Translations under genes and position numbers: made by a program
Notes under the pieces: model-generated
What the model was told of the DNA's origin: nothing
The model's database searches: none
What the model saw: the letters and a program-made list of their open reading frames with translations, nothing else
Assembly: GCA_049613665.1 (NCBI GenBank)
Contig: JBMZCV010000050.1
Coordinates: forward strand, 1-30,084
Direction of reading: 5' to 3'
DNA length: 30,084 nt
Origin: JBMZCV01 sp049613665
GTDB lineage: Bacteria > Bacteroidota > Bacteroidia > Chitinophagales > UBA2359
Shown here: piece after piece, positions 23,090 through 30,084 of the stretch
Layout of the letters: every line of letters begins with the position of its first letter
Position numbering within the stretch: the first letter of the stretch is position 1

Positions 23090-24793
23090 TTAATATTGAA
23101 TTTGACTAATGCCTTGTTTGCCAATATTTTTGAGCATAAAATTCATATCTCGCACCGAGCTTATTGCATCAAACGAACAATCGCTAATAAGATATTGATT
23201 TAAGGCAGAGACTTCGCCAAAATATACGTTGGTATCTGTAAAATTGATTTGGCCAGAGCTATTAAAATCGCCAGCTAACAAGCCAGATTTTCCATTGCTC
23301 AAAAGCTGTAATTGGCCTGTTCCGCCCATTACATTGCTAGATATAGACATATCGTAAGTGGTGTTTGTCGAAAATAAAATAGCGTTGCTGCTCATAATAT
23401 CAAGATGATTGCGATGGCGAACTACTACAAAGTAGGCTTCATTGGAAGTGCCATTTTCAAACGAAAGCATCGTGCCATCTATATTCACAACGCTGCCATC
23501 TGCCAATAGTAAAGCAGCTTTTCGAGCCACAATTTGGGTATTGTTGGTGGCATCTCGCAGTTCTACTAGCAACCAATCAACTGTATTTGTCGGAAAGTCT
23601 GCCGTATTTGCAAGCATTTCTACGCCATTGTAAAAATAAGGCGAAACATCGAAAGGTTGTGAAAGTGCCAATACATTTTCGTCTAATAAAATTGTTTGCA
23701 TATTGTTGTTTGAAGCATCATAAGCACCTTCTAGCCAAACATCTAACGCAATTTGGACACCTAAATCACAAGTGACATCATCAATAGTATATTGTGTGAT
23801 GATAGGAAAATGGTCTGACACATCGAACAAAGCATAAGCCAAATCATCTGAAATATCATTGTTTAGCGTACCACTCGGAACATTTACATTTGGGTCAATA
23901 ATTGCTTTATTGTAGTGATAACCATCATTTCCAAACACCTCATAAGAGTTTAGATTATAGCTAATGCCTTGATTTCCATTGATAAGGTTATCGTTCATAA
24001 ACTGAAAATCGAAGCGGTCGTCTAAGCCACCAGAAGCACCACCATTTGTGCCTGTATATGAGCTAGAGCGTGTCGATTGGGTAAAAAGCCGCCGATATGA
24101 ATAAGTACTTCGTACCCATTGGCCAACTACATCATTTAAAACTTGCTGATTGTTTGTGTCCAACAAAATATCGTAGCCATCTTCGTTATCATTATAAAAA
24201 TTGAAATCGCCACCAACAATAACATTGCTTTCGGCAGGTAGATTGTCTATATAATTGATGAGGTTTTGGCAAGCCGTAGCACGTTGAGCAATATTCGAAG
24301 AGCCATCGCTTGCTTTGAGATGTACGGCAAACAAATCGAGAAAAATAGTATCTTGATGGCAAGCCAAATCGTCTTCTTTGACAAATAAATGATAGTGCGA
24401 AATATCACGAGGCAAAGCATAAATTTCTGTTTGTGAGAGCAAGCCAAATTTATCGGCATCATAAAAAAGCATGTTTCCCAAGCCATAGCTTCCGAAATGA
24501 TAATATTCGGCACGTTCAAAATTTTTATTGGTAGTTCGGTTTAGGGCGGCTACCAAAGAGTCATTGCCAAGCTCAGTATTGATTTCTACTGCCAAAATCA
24601 AATCGCTGCCATTGTGTGCTACAATTTGGGCAAAATCATTATTTCTAGTATAATTCAGGCCACCTGTTGCATAAGGATAGTTGAGCAAATTATACGACAT
24701 AACATTTAAATTTGTTTGGGCTAAAAGGTCATTCGTTATAGCAATAAGCATAAAAATAAATACAATTTGTGCTTTTCTTATTGTGTAACTCAT
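23090..24793 (-). CDS. Secreted endonuclease/exonuclease/phosphatase-family protein
   Basis: A 567-aa secreted protein: signal peptide at about residues 1-25 (ends LLAQ), then an EEP (DNase I-like) metal-dependent hydrolase domain at about 28-335. The hallmark residues are visible: VMSYNLLNYP with Asn35, Glu70 in LAVEIN, His158 in FAVHLKA, Asp196 and Asn198 in VGGDFNFY, and Asp327-His328 in VSDHFPI. The natural substrate could be extracellular DNA or a phosphoester. Residues about 345-505 repeat the module found in the 428-aa protein (DWLLVELRD, YFVVVRHRNHL), and the last 55 residues are a weakened dockerin-like end (GDFNSSGQINFTDTN) that closes with LKNIGKQGISQIQY. No standard T9SS sorting domain is seen, so the C-terminal module may serve anchoring or sorting. 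Confidence 0.88.
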   Translation of the reverse strand: MSYTIRKAQIVFIFMLIAITNDLLAQTNLNVMSYNLLNYPYATGGLNYTRNNDFAQIVAHNGSDLILAVEINTELGNDSLVAALNRTTNKNFERAEYYHFGSYGLGNMLFYDADKFGLLSQTEIYALPRDISHYHLFVKEDDLACHQDTIFLDLFAVHLKASDGSSNIAQRATACQNLINYIDNLPAESNVIVGGDFNFYNDNEDGYDILLDTNNQQVLNDVVGQWVRSTYSYRRLFTQSTRSSSYTGTNGGASGGLDDRFDFQFMNDNLINGNQGISYNLNSYEVFGNDGYHYNKAIIDPNVNVPSGTLNNDISDDLAYALFDVSDHFPIITQYTIDDVTCDLGVQIALDVWLEGAYDASNNNMQTILLDENVLALSQPFDVSPYFYNGVEMLANTADFPTNTVDWLLVELRDATNNTQIVARKAALLLADGSVVNIDGTMLSFENGTSNEAYFVVVRHRNHLDIMSSNAILFSTNTTYDMSISSNVMGGTGQLQLLSNGKSGLLAGDFNSSGQINFTDTNVYFGEVSALNQYLISDCSFDAISSVRDMNFMLKNIGKQGISQIQY

Positions 24794-25063
24794 TAATTGT
24801 TAAGTTTTTGTGAGTGAAAAATCTTTTAAAATTAGTTCTTTTTTTTAAATTTTCTGTTTTTTTTCAAAAAAGAAATGGCTTTTTTTCATTTTTTTTAAAG
24901 TTGATGTAACAAGATTAAAAATAAAAAAAATTATTAGCTATAAAAAAAAACTTAAAGATTGTGTTTTTTAGCTAAAACTGCTTACATTTAAGCACTTACA
25001 TCCGTTATTTTAAATGCCAAACTAAGTAGCCAGACAGATTCAATGCTACAAAGTGTGAAAAAT
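24794..25063. other. Divergent intergenic region, no recognised element
   Basis: Region between the divergent nuclease-family and 388-aa genes, up to the dispersed repeat at 25064. It is dominated by A and T runs. Promoters for both genes should lie here, but no convincing -33/-7 pair is visible. Confidence 0.5.
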
Positions 25064-25126
25064 AACGCACTGAATATCAATGTGTTAGCAATCAAACGAC
25101 CTTTATTGAATAGTGCTTGGCACTTA
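25064..25126 (+). repeat. Dispersed repeat, best full-length copy
   Basis: A 63-bp form: AACGCACTGAATATCAATG, GTTAGCAATCAAACGACC, then TTTATTGAATAGTGCTTGG and CACTTA. It ends 22 bp before the start of the 388-aa gene, so it is within its leader or promoter. The first half matches 27716-27755 and the second half 11382-11407 and 27984-28009. Confidence 0.8.
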
Positions 25127-25148
25127 ACTTAATTCAAAAAAATAAAAA

Positions 25149-26315
25149 ATGCCATCTTTAACAATTAGCAAAATTAGCTGTTACAGAACCGAAGATATTG
25201 ACGAAAAAGACGAGCTTCGTTGTAGAATCATTATTGACAAAGCCAAGAAACATGAGTTGCGACACACTATGTTTGCAGGCGACAATTGGACACTCAACCG
25301 AAACTATACTTATCATAGCACCATTACTTTTGAACTGTGGGAAGATGATGATGATAGCCAAAAGCTATTGGGAACAACAACTTTTGGGCGAGATAGCAAG
25401 GGAGGCAGAGGAAGATATAAGAAAGACAAAGCAATATATGCTGTTTTTTTCGATATTGTAGAAGCTAGTGAACCAGCTACCGAAAAGCCGATGCCTGTGC
25501 AAGCAAAAGTGAAGAAAAAAGGAAAGGTAAAGGTGCGAAAGGCAAAAAAAGGTAAAGCGAAAAAAAATCAACCCAAAGAGGTGAAATATGAAGATTCGGC
25601 AGTTACACAGCAAGAAGTAACAGTAGAAGGAGCTTTTCCGAAGGTAAATTTCAAAAAGTGGTTTCGCCCAAGCGAACATGGTTTTAAATTTGGCAATGCT
25701 TTCAAATTAGACTTGCCTATCAAATTGCCGTTTATCGAAAAATTTGCTTCTTCTTATGGCTTGTGTGGCGGCATGTCGCTCATGGCTGCTGACTGTTATA
25801 CACATGGCATTTCGATGCCTGCTGTTGGAAAAGCTCCCGAAACAGGCTCAAAATTGTATAGTTATATCTTGAATCGGCAGTTAGATACTTTTGGTGCTCG
25901 TTTCAAATATTTGATTAAGTTTTTTAAATGGTGGCGAATGTATAGCACCTTTGAAACCCAACAAGCTACGCTAAAAGAATGGACAAAACTAAAAAAACGC
26001 ATTGATGAAGGAAAGCCTACGCCTTTGGGTTTGGTATATGTAGATGAGCAAACAGGCCGCTTGTGGGATAATCATCAAGTATTAGGCTATGATTATAAGC
26101 AAATTAGCAGTACAGAAATTCATATATATATTTATGACCCCAACTATCCAAAACGTGATGATGTATTTATAAAAGCCAAGCTGGATACTTCGCAAACCAA
26201 CAAAAAAAATGTGCAACGGTTGATTTGCGATGAACATATTCCGAATTTGAGAACGAAAACAGTGCGTGGTTTTTTCATTATTCCTGTGAAAACTCGTAAG
26301 CCAGATTTTGCATAG
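25149..26315 (+). CDS. Predicted papain/C39-like cysteine peptidase-fold protein
   Basis: A 388-aa protein without a signal peptide. Residues 1-105 look like a beta-sandwich (C2-like) domain, with ITFELWEDDDD as landmark. Residues about 110-150 are a Lys/Ala-rich linker. Residues about 195-375 carry a Cys-His-Asp arrangement: SSYGLCGGMS (Cys206), LWDNHQVLGYDY (His309) and IYIYDPNYP (Asp330). This order and the wording GLCGGM / NHQVLGY / YDPNYP resemble a C39/papain-like group seen in scattered bacteria and fungi. The enzyme could be a peptidase, amidase or transglutaminase-like; the substrate is unknown. It stands alone, preceded by a dispersed repeat and closed by a terminator. An effector or toxin role is a guess with no immunity gene visible beside it. 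Confidence 0.7.
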   Translation: MPSLTISKISCYRTEDIDEKDELRCRIIIDKAKKHELRHTMFAGDNWTLNRNYTYHSTITFELWEDDDDSQKLLGTTTFGRDSKGGRGRYKKDKAIYAVFFDIVEASEPATEKPMPVQAKVKKKGKVKVRKAKKGKAKKNQPKEVKYEDSAVTQQEVTVEGAFPKVNFKKWFRPSEHGFKFGNAFKLDLPIKLPFIEKFASSYGLCGGMSLMAADCYTHGISMPAVGKAPETGSKLYSYILNRQLDTFGARFKYLIKFFKWWRMYSTFETQQATLKEWTKLKKRIDEGKPTPLGLVYVDEQTGRLWDNHQVLGYDYKQISSTEIHIYIYDPNYPKRDDVFIKAKLDTSQTNKKNVQRLICDEHIPNLRTKTVRGFFIIPVKTRKPDFA

Positions 26316-26348
26316 AAAAATAAAAATTGAATTTTTTTAGCAAAAAAG

Positions 26349-26388
26349 AAAAAGCATGATACATCTTATTTGATATATCATGCTTTTT
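26349..26388. terminator. Bidirectional terminator between convergent genes
   Basis: AAAAAGCATGATA (26349-26361) pairs perfectly with 26376-26388, with a 14-base loop and T/A runs on both sides. It serves the 388-aa gene on the plus strand and ald on the minus strand. Confidence 0.88.
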
Positions 26389-26411
26389 TATATTTTTTTT
26401 TGAAAGCAAAC

Positions 26412-27635
26412 TTAAAAAGAAGATGCAATAAGCAAATTGATGTCCATAGATTTTAGCCCAAACCTTTCGCCTAGATGTTTATTAGTCAAACTACCTTTGT
26501 AGATATAAACACCTTGTTGAGTGCCTTTGCTGGCCCGAATGAGGTTTTGAATACCACGATAGCGATTTACATTGAGCAAAATAGGCGTTAAGACATGACT
26601 CAAAGCCGTTGAAGCTGTTTTGGAAACCAAAGAAGAAATATTGGGTACGCAATAATGTATGATACCATATTTGCTGAAAATGGGTTCTTTATGATTGGTC
26701 ACTTTTGAAGTCTCGAAACAGCCACCTTGGTCAATGCTGACATCTACGATAACAGAACCTTTTTTCATACTAGCTACCATATCTTCTGAGACAACACAAG
26801 GCGAGCGGCCAGATTCGGAGTGAATAGCACCAATGACGAGGTCGGCTTCAGGTAGTTCTTTTCGCAAGGTATCTGGATTGATAGTAGAAGTATAAAGGCG
26901 TGTATGTAAGTTGTTTTGCAAACGCATAAGTTTATACACATTGTTGTCGAAAATGCGAACTTCTGCACCCAAGCCTAATGCTGCTCGTGTTGCAAACTCA
27001 CCTACTACGCCAGCTCCCAAAACAATTACTTTGGCAGGCGGCACACCCGAAATACCACCGAGCAAAATGCCTTGTCCTTTGCCAAAATGACTCAAATATT
27101 GAGCACCAATTTGAATAGCCGAATAGCCTGCTATTTCGCTGATGCTTCTGACCATCGGAAAACTGCCCGACTCATCTTGAATATATTCATACGCAATAGC
27201 TGTTACTTTTTTGGCTATAAGCTGTTCTATATATATTGCTTTTAATGTTGGCAAATGGATAGACGAAAAAATGGTTTGATGTGTTCTTACTTGAGCCATT
27301 TCTTTGGGCGATAATGGCCCTACTTTCACTATAATATTGGCTTCAAACACTTTTTCGAGGTCATAAGCAATTTCTGCTCCTACTTCGCTATAATTTATAT
27401 CGGAAAAGTTCGATTTTTTTCCTGCGTTGGTTTCCACAACCACTCTATGTCCATTATTGACCAACAAAGCTACTGACTCTGGTGTGAGTGCTACTCGTTT
27501 TTCTTGAAAGGAGGCTTCTTTGGGTACACCAATATATAGCTTGCTTTTTTTTGGCAACACTTTTAGTGCCATTTCTTGGGTTTGAAACCCAAATTGTGCA
27601 GATATCTTCGGATATAATGGCGTTTTTTCAGACAT
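26412..27635 (-). CDS. ald: Alanine dehydrogenase
   Basis: NAD-dependent oxidative deamination of L-alanine to pyruvate and ammonia, or the reverse. The 407-aa protein belongs to the alanine dehydrogenase/transhydrogenase alpha family. IGVPKEASFQEKRVALTPESV at 35-55 holds the substrate-binding Arg and Lys region, VLGAGVVGEFA at 205-215 is the NAD-binding GxGxxG, and DVSIDQGGCFETS near 293-305 is the late family signature. There is no membrane part, which argues against transhydrogenase. An N-terminal extension of about 33 residues before the first conserved block is longer than in Bacillus-type Ald but seems usual in Bacteroidota. CAAAAATA at 27686-27693 could be the reverse of a -7 box. tsaE lies upstream on the same strand but 400 bp away. 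Confidence 0.9.
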   Translation of the reverse strand: MSEKTPLYPKISAQFGFQTQEMALKVLPKKSKLYIGVPKEASFQEKRVALTPESVALLVNNGHRVVVETNAGKKSNFSDINYSEVGAEIAYDLEKVFEANIIVKVGPLSPKEMAQVRTHQTIFSSIHLPTLKAIYIEQLIAKKVTAIAYEYIQDESGSFPMVRSISEIAGYSAIQIGAQYLSHFGKGQGILLGGISGVPPAKVIVLGAGVVGEFATRAALGLGAEVRIFDNNVYKLMRLQNNLHTRLYTSTINPDTLRKELPEADLVIGAIHSESGRSPCVVSEDMVASMKKGSVIVDVSIDQGGCFETSKVTNHKEPIFSKYGIIHYCVPNISSLVSKTASTALSHVLTPILLNVNRYRGIQNLIRASKGTQQGVYIYKGSLTNKHLGERFGLKSMDINLLIASSF

Positions 27636-27712
27636 TTGTTGCAGGTTTTTTTAAGGTATATTATTTGCGTATATAAGTAGTCAGACAAAAATAAATATAC
27701 AATCTCGTTGGA

Positions 27713-27778
27713 GCTAACACGCTGAACATCAATGCGTTAGCAACGAATAGGCCGTTTATTCAGCTATTTCCGCTTTGA
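27713..27778 (+). repeat. Dispersed repeat, first-half module plus inverted motif
   Basis: GCTAACACGCTGAACATCAA followed by TGCGTTAGC is an imperfect palindrome matching the first half of the 25064 copy. It continues to GGCCGTTTATT, then CAGCTATTTCCGCTTTGA (27761-27778), which is the inverse of the motif at 27965-27982. Confidence 0.65.
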
Positions 27779-27964
27779 CGTTTTAATGACAAAAGGTGTT
27801 AAGATTTTTAAACAGTCTTGACTTTTTTTGGTTCGTTTTTTTGGTCAAGCAAAAAAATGAACAACAGTCGAAAAGCGGACTGCCTGAAAGACATAAGAAC
27901 AAGACTATATAATCTTTTTTAAAACATACAAAATAACTATTAAATAAGTTTTGTCATAGTAGTT
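27779..27964. other. Spacer between inverted motif copies
   Basis: About 190 bp between the two inverted 18-base motifs, upstream of ald. It holds short inverted phrases (GACTTTTTTTGG / CCAAAAAAACG) but no gene that I can support. Confidence 0.4.
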
Positions 27965-28009
27965 TCAAAGCGGAAATGGCTGCTGTTTATTAAATAGTGC
28001 TTGGCACTT
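27965..28009 (+). repeat. Motif plus dispersed repeat second half
   Basis: TCAAAGCGGAAATGGCTG at 27965-27982 is followed at once by TGTTTATTAAATAGTGCTTG and GCACTT. Together with 27713-27778 this looks like one repeat split by about 200 bp, or two modules arranged head to head. Confidence 0.7.
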
Positions 28010-28033
28010 TGAAGTGTCAGATACTATTTTTGT

Positions 28034-28474
28034 CTAGGTGCTTAGTTGGAGGTGCTTTTCTATGTTTATAACGCGTTCATTATTTTCTGTGATGCTGATA
28101 TTAATGCTGGCAAAATCACTTAGTAAATGTTCAACAATTTGCGGCCATTCAATAAAACAATAAGCATTATTATCAAAAATATACTCTTCAATGCCTATAT
28201 CGAAAGCTTCTTCTTCGCTATCCAACCTATACAAATCAATATGAAAAATGGAATGCCCATTTTTGGCTGCATACTCATTTACGATAGGATAAGTGGGACT
28301 ATTGGCTTCATCTTTGCTGCCAATGACTCGGCAGAGTTCTTTAATAAAAGTCGTTTTTCCTGCTCCCATTTGGCCATAAAAAGCGATTTTTTTTTGCGTT
28401 CCACAAAAGGCTAAGACTTCTTTTGCTGCATGAGCTACTTCTGTTAAGGAGGATATGACGATTTTTTTTTGCAT
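28034..28474 (-). CDS. tsaE: tRNA threonylcarbamoyladenosine synthesis ATPase TsaE
   Basis: ATPase partner of TsaB and TsaD in making the universal t6A modification at position 37 of ANN-decoding tRNAs. The 146-aa length is standard. Walker A GQMGAGKT lies at residues 34-41, TYPIVNEY and FHIDLYRL are the conserved middle blocks, and FIEWPQIVEHLL near 110-120 is the usual late motif. The gene is an essential housekeeping function in most bacteria. No tsaB or tsaD is in the window. Confidence 0.95.
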   Translation of the reverse strand: MQKKIVISSLTEVAHAAKEVLAFCGTQKKIAFYGQMGAGKTTFIKELCRVIGSKDEANSPTYPIVNEYAAKNGHSIFHIDLYRLDSEEEAFDIGIEEYIFDNNAYCFIEWPQIVEHLLSDFASINISITENNERVINIEKHLQLST

Positions 28475-28520
28475 TTTTTTTTAGAAAAAAGAAGAGTATC
28501 AATAAATATTTATATATGGA

Positions 28521-28555
28521 CAAAGTTACACAAAGTTTTTTTATAAAATGGCAAA
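28521..28555 (-). promoter_or_regulatory. Possible promoter of tsaE
   Basis: Minus strand TAACTTTG (28528-28521) fits TAnnTTTG and TTTG (28555-28552) lies 23 bp upstream. This is one of the better Bacteroidota promoter pairs in the window; transcription would start about 40 bases before the gene. Confidence 0.45.
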
Positions 28556-28574
28556 AGGCTTTATTTTTTGAATG

Positions 28575-29549
28575 CTACTTAGTCCAAATACGTGTATTTA
28601 AATTGAGGTCGTTAATGATGTCGAAACACATACACAGTTCGGTGTAGCAACGCAAAATAGGTGCTTGGTCAAGCAAACTTTGCTTCATTTTAATTTCGAG
28701 AATATCCAAGTTTGAAATGGCAATATGTATATCTGTATCAACAAATGAGAGCTGAACATTAGTGTCAAATTTTTGTTTTAACTCCAAAATTCGTTCCAAC
28801 ATATTGAGACTCAGCAAATAGCGAGCTTCTACCTCGTCGGTGCTATACACAGCAAACTCTTTTTCAAACAATGGATTTTCTAAATAAACCAAATGGCCAC
28901 GAGTGCTAACTTTTTGCATTGCCTTGCCAATAAAACCAAAATATCGCTCGGCAGTATCTGTCAAAACATAGGTTTCGCCCGAAAAATGCTTGTGAAAATC
29001 TGCTTTCATAAACAAGCCTTTAAAAATAGTATGATAAGTCGTTTTTGTATTGCCTTTGCTATCTCTTCTTTGGCTTTTATGCTCGGCATGAATTTCGGAA
29101 AACTCAAAATCTGTTTCGCCAATACGCCCTTTTACCCAGTCTTCGCCATTGTAACGGTCTATACTTGTTGTGAAAATGCCACTTTCATAAAATTCTTTTT
29201 GCGAAATGCAATAGTCTTTAGCATAGTTCAACTCAGGGTTAATAGCTTTTATCATTGCATCAATAATTTTGCTTTTAAACTCGCCACGATAATCTAAAAC
29301 TGCACTTTGATGATAGACCACAAAAACAACAAAAATGACAGCAACAATTATTCCCAAAAATGGAAAAGGAATAGGCAAACTTATGTTTTGTGTCACAATA
29401 ACAAGTGTAGCGATAAGTATAAAAACAATATAAGCAACAATGAGCAATTTTCGTTCTAATGTTTTTGCCAACATTTGGGTGCGATAGTTTTCAAACTCTT
29501 GCAAATGTGGCTGTAATTCTTGAGCTACTTGTTCGTATTTTTTTAACAT
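28575..29549 (-). CDS. DUF3137 family membrane protein
   Basis: A 324-aa protein matching the DUF3137 pattern from memory: two adjacent membrane segments near residues 37-55 and 63-80 (LLIVAYIVFILIATLVIV, LGIIVAVIFVVFVVY), then a cytoplasmic part with YNGEDWVKGRIG, FEFSEIHAEHK, TIFKGLFMKADFHKHF and YSTDEVEARYLLS, ending in LNLNTRIWTK. The function of the family is unknown. I chose the Met at 29549 (MLKKYEQVAQELQPHL), where family similarity begins. The frame can be extended to 29804, but that part is AT-rich, hydrophobic and unlike the family, and probably non-coding. Confidence 0.9.
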   Translation of the reverse strand: MLKKYEQVAQELQPHLQEFENYRTQMLAKTLERKLLIVAYIVFILIATLVIVTQNISLPIPFPFLGIIVAVIFVVFVVYHQSAVLDYRGEFKSKIIDAMIKAINPELNYAKDYCISQKEFYESGIFTTSIDRYNGEDWVKGRIGETDFEFSEIHAEHKSQRRDSKGNTKTTYHTIFKGLFMKADFHKHFSGETYVLTDTAERYFGFIGKAMQKVSTRGHLVYLENPLFEKEFAVYSTDEVEARYLLSLNMLERILELKQKFDTNVQLSFVDTDIHIAISNLDILEIKMKQSLLDQAPILRCYTELCMCFDIINDLNLNTRIWTK

Positions 29550-29897
29550 TTTAGTGGAGTTATTATTTTTCAAAAAAAAATCGTAAAAAAGCAATAAATC
29601 TTTAACTTTTTTTAAGGAATCTATAATAATATATACCTCTAAAAAAGGAGTCAAAGTTCCAAACAAGTTAAAATAAAAAAAATAACTGTTTGTTTTTGCA
29701 TAAATTTGGCATAGTATAAAAAAATAGCCATTCTTCACAAAATTTAGACCGAGTAGCAATGCAAAAACAAGGCGATAAATATTTTTTTTAAGGTCTGTTA
29801 CCAATATTTAACCTATCTCTAAATATTTGACATAAAAATAATGTAGCTATATTGCTTTTTATACGTCATATAATTGTAAATGTATAGGTGTGTTAGT

Positions 29898-29929
29898 TTT
29901 AGTTATCTAAAAAAAAGTTAATAACTTTG
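29898..29929 (+). promoter_or_regulatory. Possible rightward promoter near the window edge
   Basis: TAACTTTG at 29922-29929 fits the -7 consensus with TTTA at 29898-29901 about 20 bp upstream. A second box TATATTTG is at 30065-30072. Either could drive a gene starting beyond the window. Confidence 0.3.
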
Positions 29930-30013
29930 CTTTAACACAACCAAAATTAAAGAGATATTGTTTTTTTTACATATTTTTATAATGTATTAATGCAGTCAGA
30001 CAAACAGAATATT

Positions 30014-30043
30014 AATTAATGCTTGGCACTTAATACACTGTAA
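30014..30043 (+). repeat. Dispersed repeat copy abutting an element-like end
   Basis: AATTAATGCTTGGCACTTA (30014-30032) is a degenerate member of the dispersed family. It is followed by TACACTGTAA (30034-30043), the same ten bases as the tip of the 274-bp element at 18912, so another copy of that element may begin here and run off the window. Confidence 0.5.
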
Positions 30044-30084
30044 AGCAAATTAAGTAAGATTTATTATATTTGCATTTAAAAAAA

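Noticed and set aside
29550..29804. An N-terminal extension of the DUF3137 protein with extra membrane segments
   Set aside because: The extension is AT-rich, full of Phe, Leu and Asn codons typical of non-coding DNA here, and lies before the point where family similarity starts.

Overview
The window looks like a chromosomal segment of a low-GC member of the Bacteroidota. The evidence is a type IX secretion (T9SS) C-terminal sorting domain on a giant repeat protein, two decayed sorting-domain remnants, TAnnTTTG-type -7 promoter elements with no obvious Shine-Dalgarno sequences, and a DUF3137 protein of the kind common in this phylum. The shared secreted modules (motif RHRNHL, dockerin-like ends) point to the Saprospiria/Cytophagia side of the phylum, but I cannot place it further.

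Left part (1-9700): a 21-bp tandem repeat array at the edge, a MITE-like element (224-410), then a complete type I restriction-modification operon: hsdM with a long C-terminal extension, hsdS and hsdR. An interspersed palindromic repeat sits between hsdS and hsdR. hsdR overlaps a YgjP/WLM-type zinc metallopeptidase gene. A T9SS sorting-domain remnant, a strong two-way terminator and sixA follow. The 94-bp core of the MITE-like element recurs at 9591-9684 in the opposite orientation, so inverted copies bracket the whole restriction region.

Middle (9700-12700): housekeeping and small genes: an A-type Fe-S carrier (IscA/ErpA/SufA family), a four-helix holin-like membrane protein, an unidentified 123-aa protein and a 37-kDa nucleoid-associated protein (NdpA/YejK family).

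Secreted-protein region (12686-24793): a 1950-aa surface protein built from two families of about 91-93-residue repeats, with near-perfect tandem DNA duplications and a T9SS tail; a 428-aa secreted protein that shares its N-terminal module; and a 567-aa secreted endonuclease/exonuclease/phosphatase-family enzyme that shares the C-terminal module of the 428-aa protein. phhA (phenylalanine 4-monooxygenase) lies between the last two. The intergenic DNA here is long and structured: a perfect 40-bp palindrome, a 274-bp element with 16-bp terminal inverted repeats and hairpins with complementary loops, and a frameshifted sorting-domain remnant.

Right part (25149-30084): a 388-aa protein with a C2-like N-terminus, a lysine-rich linker and a predicted papain/C39-like Cys-His-Asp domain; ald (alanine dehydrogenase), tsaE (tRNA t6A synthesis) and a DUF3137 membrane protein. 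A dispersed repeat family with core AGTGCTTGGCACT occurs at least seven times between 11382 and 30032, always outside genes.

I saw no tRNA, rRNA, CRISPR array or intact transposase. Domain calls come from reading motifs by eye and not from database searches.
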